A stretch of 64,000 bases of DNA from Miscanthus floridulus (lineage: Eukaryota; Streptophyta; Magnoliopsida; Poales; Poaceae), in the NCBI RefSeq assembly GCF_019320115.1, contig NC_089597.1, positions 117,992,000 to 118,055,999 on the forward strand, in the 5' to 3' direction. Made by a program: the position numbers and the translations under genes. The notes under the pieces are model-generated. The model searched no databases. It saw nothing but the letters and a program-made list of their open reading frames with translations, and was not told the origin of the DNA. Below are positions 33,228-46,890 of this stretch, one piece after another (within the stretch, counting starts at the first letter, position 1; each line of letters begins with the position of its first letter).

Positions 33228-34250
33228 TGGTCCTATTTATTTCTAATCATCACGAATTGCAGAAGCAAATGCAAATGTTGGGACGCTGTAGTGGAACAGT
33301 GAATTGACAAGATGACTGACACCAACAAGAGGACGCATTATTTTGAGTAGTATCAAGTGGAATAGGTTAGTTGTTAAACATGTGAGTACAAAATTTGATT
33401 CCTGAGGTCAGGAGGTCTTCCTTACCAAAGTACAGATTTTTAGCTGGGCGTTCAGCGTCAGTGACGACCAATTCCTTGGGTTCCACTCTTTCAAAACTTT
33501 TGCGCATTAATTAAAATGCACTTTTTCTAATTCCCGGTTGTTTCCATCAGTAATGTCATTAGCTGTTAAATACTACTCCTATATGGTTAGAGAATTTCGT
33601 TCCTACGGTCGCGGTCCAAATTTTAGCTGAAAGTTCAACATCAGCAACGTATTCCTTTCGTTTCTCCAGAATTTGGCTTATATTATACCATTTTGATTGA
33701 CAAGATACTCGCCCCAAAATAAATAAACCTCAGATCTTCAGGCTCAAGCTTTTTCTTGATGACTTTAGGCTTCAGCAAAGTGCAGGTTTAAGCGATAACA
33801 GTGTTTGGACCAGGAAATCAGGATTGGTTTATGTCTATGGCGACGTGGCCTTTATCGGTTCAACCATCAAAATTAAATCAGATCAGTAGATAATGCCAAA
33901 ACAGTATAGTGTAAAATTTGCTCTCTCGTGTACTCAGAGAAGAAAGTTAAAAAAAAATGGGTGGGCTAATTTCGGCCCGAAAGCTTTGCATCCAGTTTGG
34001 CTAGGCTTCAGTGTATATATTTACTCAGGCCTGGCCTGTTGCGGTATTAGGCCCACTCAGAACTCCAAAGACATCGGTCATGGTCTCATTGCATTGGTGG
34101 TGATGGCGTTGTGGTGTGTTTTTGGAACACGACAGGTGATGATTTCACACAAAAAAATCTTTCTGAGCAGCAGGCATTCTCTGTCGCTAAAAAAATCCTC
34201 TGCTATTTGTGAGTAGAAAATCCTGCTTATTTTCGGCTGAATTTCTTCAA
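33228..34250. repeat. 3' flank of I29 copy B, repeated elsewhere
   Basis: The first ~700 bp match the copy-A flank. The part from about 33,935 (the gggctaatttcggcccgaaa segment, then gtattaggcccactcagaac) matches 61,390-61,690. No coding feature was found; the ORF at 33,893-34,216 runs through this repeat and shows no domain. Confidence 0.8.
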
Positions 34251-34279
34251 AAAATACTCTCTTCTTTATAAATTATAAA

Positions 34280-34462
34280 TTATTTTAGTTTTTATTTGGC
34301 AATTAGTATTCAATCATGGACTAATTAGGCTCAAAACGTTCGTCTCGCGATTTCCAACCGAACTGTGCAATTAGTTTTTTTTTCGTCTACATTTAATGCA
34401 CGTATCGATGTGATGGCTACTATAGCACTTTTTGGAAAAACTTTTTGAACTAAACAAAGCCT
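34280..34462. mobile_element. Common grass MITE (…TTTGAACTAAACAAAGCCT end)
   Basis: Contains the landmarks caatcatggactaattaggc, caaaacgttcgtctcgcgat, aattagttttttttcgtct and gatgtgatggctac, ending ttttgaactaaacaaagcct. These are characteristic of an abundant noncoding grass element about 180-350 bp long whose other end reads aggc.ttgtttagtt. The left terminus is indistinct. Confidence 0.6.
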
Positions 34463-34576
34463 CACAGTAGAAGGATTGTATACATTCAATTAATATATTA
34501 TATATTTAATAAGTCTTTTTCACAATAAAAATAGTTTTAACTAACAGCCAGTAAATAGGATTAAGGACAAAACTTT

Positions 34577-36100
34577 AGCAAGAGGCGTGGCTCGAACTCG
34601 AGCTGGAACTCGCGGAGCTCGAGCGAGAGGTAGAGCACCGAGGAGACGGCGGGCGTCCGCACGCCAGGGCCCATGACGTGAACCAGAGGATCATCGAGGA
34701 CGATAGAGGCCTCCCACGTTTTGCTCGGGTGAGCTAGAACATAGCGACCATGGCAGCTCTGCTCCGAGGGTCCCTAAGCCCATGACGCCCGGGGACCATT
34801 AGACTCACCGAGAGATCCGCGTGTTACTCGAGCGTGCTGCAGTGCAGCAGGCGGAGAGCTTATTGTCTCGGCAGCGCGAGCTCGACGCTAGCCAATGTGA
34901 GCCCTCGGGGCAGCACGGCAAGGACGCCTCCATCTACTAGGAGCCACAATACAATGGAAGGCGTGTTGCGGTCTCGGTGCGTGAGTGTCTCGGCCACGCT
35001 CGTGACCCCCTAAACGCCTGCAGGCGCGGACGGGATGACAAGAGGGAGGAGGCCGATCACGGTTACCATCCTCACCGGGGCAGGCGCTACGACAACGCCG
35101 AGGACCAAAGCCCGAGCCCCGGCCTACCGGGACCTCAGGTCTTCGGCCGGTACATCCTCAACGCGCCCTTCCTGCCGTGGTATCGGCCACCGACCAATGT
35201 CCCAAAGTACTCCGGGGAAATAAACCCCGGGCTGTGGCTTGAGGACTATCGGCTTGCTTGCCAAGCCGGTGGCGCGGATAGTGACAGCTTCATCATCCGC
35301 AACCTCCCCTTATTCCTCGCTGACTCGGTGCGAACGTGGCTAGAGCACCTCCCACCCAACCCGCATCCATAGTTGCGCGGAACTGAAGGAGATCTTCGTG
35401 GGGAACTTCTAGGGCACCTACACATGCCTAGGGAACCCATGGGACCTCAAAAAATGCCAACAGAAGTCTGGGAAAACTCTCTGTGAGTATATCCGACGCT
35501 TCTCTCGATAATGCAACGAGCTTCCTGACATCACCGATGCCGACGTTATCGGAGCCTTCTTATCGAGGACTACCTGTGAGTCCTTAGTCTACAAGCTGGG
35601 TCACAAAGGCCCAAGGACCACCAAGGAGATCCTCAACATCACCACTAGCCATGCCTTTGGCGAGGAGGTGGTCGGAGCCATTTTTGACCGCTCCAAGGGC
35701 AAGGCAAAGCGGGACAAGGACACTAGTGAAGGCACCTCCAACCGCCTCAACAATAAGAAGAACAAGCAATGGCGCGAGGGCTCGCTCGTGGCTGCTGTTG
35801 ACCGCAAGGGGGGCGAAAGCCCACCGAGGGCACTCCTGACCACTTCGAGAAGCTGTTTGAGGGGTCGTGCCAGAACCACGCCTTCCCATCAAGCACCTGT
35901 ACAAGGACTACGCTGTCATGAAGCGGTTCTTGTTCGACGGTGCCAACAAGGGTGAGCCAAGGAGGGACCCCAAGCCAGTGGCGGACGATGCCAAGGGGAA
36001 GGATGATGGCTTCTCAACCCTCGATGGCTGCCTCATGATCTTTGGGGGGTTAGCGGCTTACGACTACAAGTGTCGATAGAAGTTGGCACACCGTGAGGTC
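34577..36100 (+). pseudogene. Gypsy gag (retrotransposon capsid), broken
   Basis: The capsid-like core is clear at about 35,170-35,370 (NVPKYSGEINPGLWLEDYRL, then FIIRNLPLFLADSVRTWLEH). The N-terminal part is basic and proline-rich; the C-terminal part (35,650-36,080) carries charged linkers. Stops occur at about 34,735, 34,798, 34,939, 35,370, 35,411 and 36,076 across frames. In a live element it packages the RNA in virus-like particles. Confidence 0.8.
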
Positions 36101-36199
36101 TACATAGCCAAACCTGCCACGCCCGCCTTCCTCTGATGGTCGAAGTCCGCCATCACCTTTGACCGAACTGACCACCTAACAGCGTCCCTCGGCCAGGGT

Positions 36200-36712
36200 G
36201 GTACCCGCTCATCGTCGACTCGATCATCAACACAAAGCGGCTCACCAAGGTACTGATGGATGGAGACAGTGGCCTCAACATCATGTACGCCGAGACGCTG
36301 GATGCCATGGGCATCGATCAGTCATGCATCTGGCCAACCGGGGCGCCATTCCACAGCATCGTGCCTGGAAAATAGGCCACGCCCCTCGGGTAGATCGATC
36401 TACCCATTACCTTTGGGACTCTGAGCAACTATCGGATGGAGACCCTCACCTTCGAGGTGGTTGGGTTCTATGGGACCTACCACGCCTTCCTCAGACGGCC
36501 ATGCTATGCGAAGTTCATGGATGCTCCTAATTACACCTACCTAAAGCTGAAGATGTTGGGCCCGTGAGGGGTCATCACCATAGGCACCTCCTTTCAGTGC
36601 ACCTATGAGTGCGAGGTGGAGTGCTACGAATGTGCCGTAGTAGTCATCGCTTCCATGGAGCTCATGGCCATCGAGCAGAAGGCCATCGAGGAGGCCCCCG
36701 ACAATAAGTGAT
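36200..36712 (+). pseudogene. Gypsy aspartic protease region
   Basis: A retropepsin-like segment has the active-site region reading MDGDSGLNIMYAETLDAMGI (DxG preserved) at about 36,255-36,315. It is followed by a conserved stretch containing MAIEQKAIEEAPDNK near 36,665-36,710. Stops at about 36,373, 36,391, 36,565 and 36,709 interrupt it. Confidence 0.7.
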
Positions 36713-36861
36713 CGGCTGGGTCTTTTGAGCCTGTGGAGGGCCCCAGCAGCCCCGAGGGCAAGATGGTGCACATCGGCACCATGTTGTCCTCCAAATAGGA
36801 AAGCGCGCCCGTCGACTTCCTCCGCGCCAATAGAGACATCTTCGCGTGGAAGCCATCAGAC

Positions 36862-37490
36862 ATGCCAGGCATTTTGAGAGAAGTCACCAAGCATGCCTTG
36901 AAGATCAGGCCGGGCTCCAAGCCAGTAAAGCAACGTCTGTGCCACTTCGATGAGGAGAAACGTAGGGCCATCGGTGAGGAGATTACGAAGCTTTTGGCGA
37001 CCAGATTCATCAAGGAAGTGTATCATCCTGAGTGGTTAGCCAATCCTGTTCTTGTAAAGAAAAAGAGTGAAAAATGGAGAATGTGTGTTGACTACACGGG
37101 TCTCAACAAAGCATGCCTGAAGGATCCATTTCCTTTGCCACACATAGATCAAGTAGTTGACTCAACCTCAAGGTGTGAAACCCTCTGCTTCCTCAATGCA
37201 TACTCCGGGCACCATCAGATCATGATAAAAGAGTCCAACCAGCTTGTGACTTCTTTCATCACCCCCTTCGGATCATATTGCTATGTCACAATGCCATTTA
37301 GTCTGAAGAACATTGGGGCTACATACCAACGCTGCATGCTCAAATACTTCAGCGACCTCATCGGATAGACCATTGAGACCTACATGGATGACATCGTAGT
37401 CAAATCCAAACGTAGCGACCAGCTAGTAGCTGACCTAGAGCTAACCTTTGTGAAACTCTGAGCAAATGGCATCAAGCTCAACCCCGAAAA
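36862..37490 (+). pseudogene. Gypsy reverse transcriptase
   Basis: Motifs in order are VDYTGLNKACLKDPFPLPHI, then GHHQIMI, FITPFGSYCYVTMPF and the catalytic YMDD at 37,381-37,392. The main open segment (36,862-37,368) stops at TAG just before YMDD, and a TGA follows at about 37,460. In a live copy it would synthesise cDNA. Confidence 0.88.
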
Positions 37491-38069
37491 ATGTGTTTCC
37501 CGAGGGGTATGTTACTTGGGTTCATCATTTCCGAGCATGGCATCGAAGCCAACCCAGAAAAGATCTTGGCCATCACGAGAATGGGCCTGATTCAGAACAT
37601 AAAGGGGGTACATAGGGTCATGGGGTGCCTCGCCGCACTTAGTCGTTTCATCTCACGCCTCGGCGAACTAGGCCTACGCCTCTATCGGCTTCTAAAAAAG
37701 GCTGACCGCTTCGAGTGGATAGCCGAGGCTCAGGAAGCACTTAACAAGGTCAAGGAGCTCCTGACGAAGGTCCCGATCCTGGTCCCACTGACCGATGAGA
37801 AACCGCTCCTGCTCTACATCGCTGCCACAATGCAGGTGGTTAGTGTCGCCCTAGTAGTAGTGCAGGAGGATGAGGGACACACCCTCAGAGTACAACGCCC
37901 CGTGTACTTCATCAGTGTGGTCCTGTCTGATACCAAGACCTGCTACCCCCAGATCCAAAAGCTCCTCTACGCCATCCTCATCACCAAGAGAAAACTACGT
38001 CACTACTTCGAGTCACATCCGATGACAGTCATGACGTCTTTTTCCCATGGCGAGGTCGTCCAAAACTAG
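37491..38069 (+). pseudogene. Gypsy RNase H, first domain
   Basis: A 192-residue open segment continues from RT (LAALSRFISRLGELGLRLYR) into the connection and RNase H region (KPLLLYIAATMQVVSVALV, then YPQIQKLLYAI). It ends at a TAG at 38,067. Confidence 0.75.
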
Positions 38070-38231
38070 GACACAATGGAGAGAATCGCCAAGTGGGTGA
38101 TTGAATTGATGGGTCAGGGCATTTCATATGCCCCTTGCACGGCCATCAAATCCCAAACGTTGGCTGACTTCATGGCGGAATGGACCGAGGTCCAAATGCC
38201 GTCGGCAGTCGTCGACCAAGAGTACTAAACG

Positions 38232-38678
38232 ATGTACTTCAATGGGTCATTGATGAAGAAGGGCACCAGTGTGGGGCTAGTTTTCATCTCACCCCTTGGG
38301 GTGTGGATGAAATACATGGTCTGCCTTCACTTCCCCACCTCCAACAATGTGGCGGAATACGAAGCCCTCGTCAACGGCCTACGCATCGACGTTGAACTAG
38401 GCATCCAACACCTCGACGTCCGAGGCGATTATCAGATGGTCGTCAACCAAGTCATGAAGGAGTCGAGTTGCCACAATGCCAAAATGGCGGCATACTGCTG
38501 GGAGGTTCACCAGCTAGAGGATAAGTTCGATAGGCTCGAGCTCAATCATGTCCCATGGTGGCCCAACGAAGCAGTCGATGTGCTGGCTAAGATGGCCTCT
38601 AGACGGGAGCCAGTTCCAACAGGCATCTTCGCCAGTGACCAGCACCAGCCTTCCGTCTGCTACGAGCACATGGAGTAG
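38232..38678 (+). pseudogene. Gypsy second (plant-type) RNase H domain
   Basis: The open segment contains YFNGSLMKKGTSVGLVFISP, NNVAEYEALVNGL and LDVRGDYQMVVNQVMKE, the signature of the additional RNase H acquired by Tat-lineage Gypsy elements. The usual first catalytic aspartate position reads N in FNGS. It is preceded by a TAA at 38,226. Confidence 0.8.
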
Positions 38679-38867
38679 ATAGGCGATAGGCAGCCGGCCT
38701 CGGGCTTGGGGGCTGACCAACTAGAGGCTCCTTCTGACCCCGAGGTCATGGAGCTCGATGAGGGCTTAACGGTAGAGCCTGATCCTCTACCTGACTGGAG
38801 GACACCCTACCTCGACTGTCTCCTTCATAAGGTGCTCCCGACAAATCAGACAAAGGCTTGACGGCTC

Positions 38868-40031
38868 ATGCGTCGCACCAAGTCCTTTACTATCATTGGG
38901 GTAGAGCTCTACAAGCACAGCCACACTGGGATTCTGCAGCGCTGCATCCCCATCAAGCAAGGGAAGCAGCTGCTAGCAGACATCCATGGTGGGATCTATG
39001 GGCATCATGCCACACCTAGGACCTTGGTTGGAAACACGTTTCGGCAAGGTTTCTACTGGCCTACCATGGTGGCCGATGTAGAGCGGATCGTACGCACCTA
39101 TGAAGGGTGCCAGTACTATGCTCGGCAGACCCACCTACCAGCCTAAGCACTCTAGATGATCCCCATCACGTAGTCGTTCGTGGTCTGGGGGCTCGACCTG
39201 GTTGGACCTCTCAAAAAGGCGCCCGGGGGCTATACGCACTTGCTTGTCGCCGTAGACAAGTTTACAAAGTGGATAGAGGCTCGGCCGATCTCTGAGATCA
39301 AATCCGAGCAAGTCGTGATGTTCTTCCATGACATTATCCATCACTTTAGAGTCCTAAACTCCATCATCACCGACAATGATACGTAGTTCACCAAGAAGAA
39401 GTTCCTCCGGTTTTGTGACAAACACCACATCCGGGTCGACTGGGCTACTATGGCACAGCCCTGCATGAACGGGCAGATCGAGCGCACGAACGGCATGGTC
39501 TTGCAAGGCCTTAAGCCTAGGATCTTCAATCGGCTAAACAAGTTTGGTGGCTGATGGGTTATGGAGCTCCTGGTGGTGCTCTGGAGTCTGAGGACGAACC
39601 CTAGCTAGGCAACCGGCTACACGCCCTTCTTCATGGTCTACGGTTCTGAGGCAATCCTCCCGATGGACCTGGACTATGGGGCGCTAAGGGTCAGAGCCTA
39701 CAACGAACAAGGAGTCGAGGCATCCCTCGAAGACGCCATGGACCAGCTCGATGAAGCCCATGATGTCGCCCTCCTTTGCTCGGCCAAGTATTAGCAGGCA
39801 CTGCGCTGGTACCACGACCGTCAAGTGAGGGGTTAGGCCTTCAACATCAGTGACCTAGTGCTCCGCCGTGTTTAGGGCAAGAAGGACTGCCACAAGCTCT
39901 CTCCACCGTGGGAAGGCCCATACGTCATTGCCGAAGCACTTCGACCCGGCACCTACAAGCTCAAGACCATCGATGGCAAGGTCTTCATCAATGTGTGGAA
40001 CATTGAGCAGCTACGTCGCTTCTACCCTTAG
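38868..40031 (+). pseudogene. Gypsy integrase and pol C terminus
   Basis: The zinc-binding region reads GGIYGHHATPRTL then RTYEGCQYYARQ; the first cysteine of the CxxC pair is tyrosine (codon 39,099-39,101). The catalytic core follows: WGLDLVGPL, TDNDT and NGQIERTNGM. The chromodomain-side tail ends near WNIEQLRRFYP at about 40,031. At least eight stops, mostly TAG, break the frame. Confidence 0.85.
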
Positions 40032-40490
40032 CATGTGCATGTATCCATAAAAACTAAGGGTGTTTCTAAAATATCGAAATGATTTTTTGTTCTTATTACC
40101 TTATCTTTGATTTCTAGTGACATCTGACCCAAGCAATGGCTTAGGATCGGATCTTACTCGGGGGCTACTAAGAACATATCTATTCAGTAACAAAACACCG
40201 CATCCAACCCCTCCCTCACATTAAGATCTAAAAGGCGAGAGATGTGGAAACGAATTCTAAGTAAAGTTGGTCGGACTGTAAGAAACCTATGACCTAGCGG
40301 CTATGGCGCCCTTGCTCACCAACATGATTAGAACTCTTTCGCCCGTGCCTTAAGCTCTATAATCTTGACAATGAAAAAGGGGTCAGAACATAGCAACCAT
40401 TTTTAAACATGCATAAAAAATAAAGTAATAAAACCACGTCCGACCTTAACAAAAGGATTAGGACTTGTTCAATTATTACAAAATCCACCA
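40032..40490. other. Gypsy spacer between pol and antisense ORF
   Basis: Noncoding. It includes ggatcggatcttactcgggggctactaa at about 40,144-40,172 (a polypurine-like stretch). No other feature is seen. Confidence 0.5.
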
Positions 40491-40499
40491 CTCATCCTA

Positions 40500-43400
40500 A
40501 TTTGACTAACTACTTCTTTGGGGCGATGATGTCGTCCTCGATTGCTATAGAGAGATCCTGCGCTAGGGGTGCCATGTCCGTCTCAAGGGCTTCAAGCTCG
40601 GTGTTGGAGTACCCAGGCGCGTAGCCTCGCCTGTAGATCGATGTTCCTATAATGGGAACGAGCGATTGCAAATGACTGGCGAACGCCAAAGCGAAGCGCC
40701 TCCCTCACCATGGCACAAGCCTGTTCCGTGATCCCGATGGCATGGACCGCGAGCTAGCTCGTCTCCTACGCTAGGGTCAGCTCCAGGTCCTTGTAGACCA
40801 GCTATACGGCAGTGCGTAGAGTCTCATGCTCATCATGCTCATTCTAGAGGGTGACCTTCAGCTCGCTGAGCACCCACGCAAGGCTACGGCTCTTCTCCAC
40901 CTCTGTCTCAAGCTGGCCATTAAGACCTGCCCAAGACACACGCCACCGTGTCAAAAAGAGAGCCTACCATAGATTCTAGAAAAAACAACGAAGGAAGAAT
41001 AAAGACTTACCGTCCATGTCCGCCCGAAGCTAGCGTGCCTCGGCCTCTAGGTTCCGAATTCGCTCTTGACACTGGGTAGCCTCCCTGGCAAGATTGGCCG
41101 TCACCATCTCCACTGCCTCCTTCAGATCTTTTCCACTTGGAGTTCATCCTCCAAGGAGGCAACCTGCTATTGGGCGCTGGCACGCTCCGTGAGGAGCCCC
41201 TCCGTGGCTTTGAGCAGCTCTGCCCGTTCCTTCCGCAGCCATTCGGCCTCCTCAGCATTTGTTTGTGCCCTATTGAGAAGGGCCATCAGCTTCTCCCTTG
41301 CTTTAGTGGTGTCATCACAAGCATCTACGTACCTGATCTAGAGATCGGCCAACTTCTGGCGAATAGGGGTGAGCTCAGCTACCTCTTGATAGGCGAGGGC
41401 GAGCTATGCCTCTAGCTCCTTGTGCAGCCGCTCCTCATCGGCGAGGTGATCCCAGACACCCCTCTCACATCAGAGGAATTCTGACTTCTCTTGGTTGCGG
41501 TCCAGTAGGACCTACAAAAAGGATACGGGTTGGGAAGCATGGAAAGGAAAAACAGAGGTCAGAAGCATCATCACATCATACCTGGCTGATGGGGGAGACG
41601 ACATCGTGCATAGACACCAGCGTGGTCGTCATGGCGCTGATCATGACCCCCACCTCCGCCTAGTAGCCGCTCACCTCCCTCTTCTCCATAGCATCGTCAA
41701 GGGAGAACAGCGTCGCCCCAGCCTTCCACGGGTCAGGCCACTAGAGCCTGCCGCCGTCCGCATGGACCAATGACAAGGACATCTTAGCACCGACCCTAGA
41801 TGATGTCTCAGGAGCCGCCTTCTTCGCTTGTCCTGTCACTAGCGCGTCCGTTGGCGCGACCGACGACTCTAGCCGCGTCGCCTCCACCTGCAGCGTCATG
41901 GTCGCCTCATCCCGTGCCATGTCCTCCTGCAGCGCCTCGACCACCTCTAGAAGCACCGCCCACGCCGCTTCCTCTTGCAGCGCCTTGACCACCACCGGCA
42001 GCACCGTCCCCGCTTGTGGTGTCTCAGCCACCTTCGGCAACGCCGCCTCCGCCTGCGGTGCCACCGTACCCACCACGGGTGTCCCGAGCATGGTCATTGA
42101 TTGTGCCTCCCCACCAGCCCCTGGCACGGCACTAGTCGGGTCCTAGCGCGCCTGCTTGGTGAGCGCCTTCTTCGACGCCAACACTAGGTGACCTCCGTGC
42201 TCCCTTACACTACAGCAAGCATGACATTTAGTTCGTAGCAAAGAGCTCGTTAAAGAGGGAAACAGGAATGGCATGTAAGCTTACACCGACGACACCGAGC
42301 ATCGACATTTTTGGGTCAGCTCGCCTGATTCCGCTACGACACCTCGTCACGTCGTCGCTTCGAGCCCTCCCCTTGGCCAGAGGGCTCAGACGAGGCGGAG
42401 CCATCGGTCTAGCCCGCTGAACCCTGGCGCGCCAAAGAAGGGTCACATGGGATGGGGCAACTCGCCCCGACAGGGCAGAGCTGCCAGCCCCTACTGACCC
42501 TAGAAGCACCGTAGGGGGGTCGAGCGGGACGGAGCGGCCTACCTCCGTCAGCTCTGGATGCACGTCACCCTCCTGCTCTAGGTGGTGGAACACGAAGGGC
42601 CCCTCCTACGATAGGGGCTCAACCTCATCCACGCGAGACAAGTCCTCCCACGAGATCTCCTCCTCCTCATCGTCATCCTCCTCCTCATCGTCCTCGTCCT
42701 CTGATGATGAGCCTTGTTGCCACCTCCCGTGCTACAGCTTCGCCCAGTCCTTCTCCCTCCTCTTCTTCTCCTTGTCATCCTTCGCCTTCTTCCTCTTCTC
42801 ATCGGTAGCATGGTTCACCGCCCTCACCACCACATGTTCCAGCAGTGGCGCGGTGAAGGACTAGATGCTCACATCCGTCGGCAGCTCGATGGCGTCCCGC
42901 ACCAGCCACATCCATCGCCTCAGGATCAGGAACACGATGGACTCATCTGTCGCCTCCTTGACGTGCTGCGTGACCTCACTGTGGGCAAGCGGCTCCATGG
43001 CGAGCATTGTTCCATGGAAGTCCACGCTAGTGGCCATCGCGTATAGCGAGAGGGTGCATGCCATCAGTGGGGCCACCCTCTGCGCGTGGTACGCACCGAT
43101 GACGCTGGACCCATGAAGGTCATGGCTCCTCAGGAACATGATGGCTTGGAGGAGAGCGGGTAGACTCTTCTTCTTCAACTTGGCTGGCGGCCCCCAAATC
43201 CATGGCTCAGGCACCTCCTCGATCATGCGCCCAGAGAAGATTGGCAAGGGGCGGCGGGATTGTTCTTCAGATAAAACCATTGCAAGTGCCAACCCTTGTT
43301 GGATTTGGTGAGTTGGCACGGCATGTACCCAGCCGACCACGAGCCCCGAAGATGGATGCTTGCGCACCTGATCAGCACCGGGGTCTCCCTGCTCCTGTCT

Positions 43401-43767
43401 CTCTCCTTTCTGTTTTGCAGGGAGATGGAGAAGAAGTACCTCTAGAGCTCGAAGTGGGGCTCGATCCCTAGGTACCCCTCGCACATCACTACAAAGGCCA
43501 TGATATGCTGGATGCTGTTGGGGTTGAGGTGCTACAGCTCGATCCCATAGTAGTGTAGCAGCCCTCAGAAGAACGAGTGCGGGGGCATCGCAAGCCCACG
43601 CTCATGGAGTGCGCGAAGGAGATGACGTAGCCATCCGGCGTCGCTGGTAGCTCCTCACGCTCGGGCACGATCCACTCCATCATGTCAGTCCATAGACGGA
43701 GAAGACCATGCTTCACGAGGCCCTCCATGTGCGCATGGGTGATGGTGGAACGGAACCACGACCCCAT
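40500..43767 (-). pseudogene. Antisense ORF of the Tat Gypsy element (putative gypsy-type transposon protein)
   Basis: On the minus strand, from about 43,767, a frame with several shifts begins MGSWFRSTI and contains LVKHGLLRLWTDMMEWIVP and PATPDGYVISFAHS, then (shifted) LEVLLLHLPAKQKGERQ and further on VIGAYHAQRVAPLMAC. It continues through an acidic/basic low-complexity part (about 42,600-42,810) into coiled-coil-like E/R-rich segments (about 41,000-41,300). This matches the plant family described as putative gypsy-type transposon protein. Position and orientation, between pol and the 3' LTR, are typical for Tat elements. Its role is unknown. Confidence 0.65.
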
Positions 43768-44961
<1,194 letters not shown>

Positions 44962-46008
44962 TGTCGGGTATCAATATTTGGGATACCCGAACAAGAAGAG
45001 TTAACGGCCATCGGCATTAATCCGCCAAGACTATTAAGGGCTTCACTATGGCTTCATCCGACCCTAAGGGCACGAGATCTGCCTCGCCTGACCCCTCAGG
45101 CGAGGGCCTCGTGTCGTCCGGCCCCAGGGACGCAGTTTCCGCCTCGCCCGACCCCTCGGGCATGGGCTTCGCATAGCCTGGCCCCTTGGGCGTGGGCTTC
45201 GCCTCGCCTGACCCCTCGGGCATAGTTTCCGCCTCGCCCCGCCCCTCGGGCGCAGGCTCCACCTTGCCTGGACCCTCGGGCAAAGGCTCTGCCTCGCCCG
45301 ACGAGGGCCGTACCGCCCCCATCCACCTTAGGTCAGAGGGCGTGGGCCCTGCATCAAACTCCTGATGCCGGGAAAGGCAAGCGCATGTCCTGATGTGACC
45401 CATGGCCACGCCGGGCCATACCCAGGGCAACGCGCCCCCAACAATGATGGCCACGCCGGCACTGTTCCGCCTACTCCCCGTACGACCACGAATGGGATTA
45501 GAGGCCAGCCATACCGCCTGATAGGGCGGAAAGGAAAGCCACGACCGGCTGATGACGCTGGGTATAACAGCAGTGATAAACAGGTACACAACATGGAGCC
45601 ATCCCCATCGACTCCTACAGCGTCGGCGGGACCCGCATGAAGAAAAAGGGGGAAGCGACGGTCCCCAGAAGACTTTTTTTCCTCCTTGTTCTCCATTCTC
45701 TCTCTCCCAATGTAACCTGTATCCTCCCCTTCTCGTATAAAAGGGGAAGCAGGACACCCCGGAGACGGACTCACGTACGCAACACACTCGAACACTCTCT
45801 CATTCTCCCCACAGAAACTTGGGATCCACTTCCTCTCTCGCCCGTCTGTAACCTCTGCCACAGACAAGTGCCAGTAATATAAGTAGCAGCGAACTGGACG
45901 TAGAGACATTTAGCTCGAACCAATATAAACCTTGTATCTTCTGATCACACCATCCGAACCGAACGCATAATTTAGAAATTTACTAGCCGATTACTCGAAC
46001 CACCGACA
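44962..46008 (+). repeat. 3' LTR of the Gypsy element (1,047 bp)
   Basis: Starts TGTCGGGTATC after the polypurine tract and ends CCGACA, giving the inverted TGTCGG..CCGACA ends of an LTR. A TATAAAAG promoter box lies at about 45,736-45,743. No second LTR is in the window. Confidence 0.85.
45060..45310. repeat. GC-rich minisatellite inside the Gypsy LTR
   Basis: About eight degenerate ~30-bp units share cgcctcgcc.gacccctcgg followed by gc(g/a)..ggct. They form a sense/antisense GC-rich frame that is not a gene. Confidence 0.8.
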
Positions 46009-46540
46009 CATGAAGCGCGCAAGGCATGGAAAATTATGCGGGCCGTCTACCTCAGATCTCATCAAGATGCTTCGTGCTGCTGCTGAAGCTGAACCCAGGA
46101 ATGGTAGTCCCTCAGCAACTGCTCTCCTAGCAAGGGAACAAGCTTGTCCAGCAGGCCTTGCATCAGACAGAACCAGAATGCAGTGCAAATGTCAAATCGG
46201 AGTGTCATTATTAATTGCGAAAACTGACCACACTACAATAGATCCCGAATAGTCAGAATGCTAAAAGATAACCAGCAACCAATGATAAATTATTATTTGA
46301 CCTTTAGTTCATGTAATGCTCACCTCTCGATCTAAGTGGTTGCAGAGGTATCCCACTCTCCTTGCTAAGGGCATATACAACCCACAGACAGAAGGTCGTC
46401 TGTAAGAGCCTCGAATTTGGTGTACAGACAGTTAGAAAGATAGATCGTACAACCCACAGATAAGGGGTCATCTGCAAACTGTTTAATGCTTTGCATGTAG
46501 CCAAGATCATTCATGAATATCATTTTGTATACCATTGTGT
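46009..46540. other. Intergenic DNA, no gene supported
   Basis: A possible exon-like patch at 46,060-46,180 (GC-balanced, open on both strands) has no recognisable domain. Two short repeats around acaacccacaga at 46,377-46,388 and 46,449-46,460 are visible. Confidence 0.4.
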
Positions 46541-46542
46541 TG

Positions 46543-46890
46543 CTATTTGATAGATAATGGATTCACAGCTACGTTGACTACACAAAATGAAGCCAAAGAA
46601 ATTAGAATTTTTTTCAAGGTAATATGCATTGGCATTTCTGCAACTCCATACATCATCATGACAACCAAAGAAAATTTACCCCCGGCCGCGTACGCAGCGA
46701 CCAGCGAGCTCGCCACATGGCCGTTGTGGCCCATCCCGAGCTTGACCTTGGGGGAGAGCTGTGGGAGAGGAGCCACCGCCGAACCACAACCGCGACGAAG
46801 GGTCTCGGCCGCCGCCGTCGCCGTCGAGGCGCCCTTGCTCTTCGTAGATCCGGTGACTTCCTTGCTTTTCCTGGCCAAGGCGTTCGACAT
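46543..46890 (-). CDS. Hypothetical protein, 115 aa, unrecognised
   Basis: A minus-strand ATG opens MSNALARKSKEVTGSTKSKG, continues through an alanine-rich part and KVKLGMGHNGHVASSLVAAY, and then a hydrophobic tail. A possible splice donor (GGG|GTAAAT) occurs at about 46,679, so the true exon could end there. No domain was recognised. The opposite strand also has a long frame across the same bases. GC-rich sequence alone can produce such frames, so confidence is low. Confidence 0.25.
   Translation of the reverse strand: MSNALARKSKEVTGSTKSKGASTATAAAETLRRGCGSAVAPLPQLSPKVKLGMGHNGHVASSLVAAYAAGGKFSLVVMMMYGVAEMPMHITLKKILISLASFCVVNVAVNPLSIK

Noticed and set aside
45017..45787. 256-aa minus-strand ORF in the Gypsy LTR with GSGEAE repeats
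   Set aside because: The repeats come from a ~30-bp GC-rich minisatellite inside the LTR; there is no independent gene evidence.
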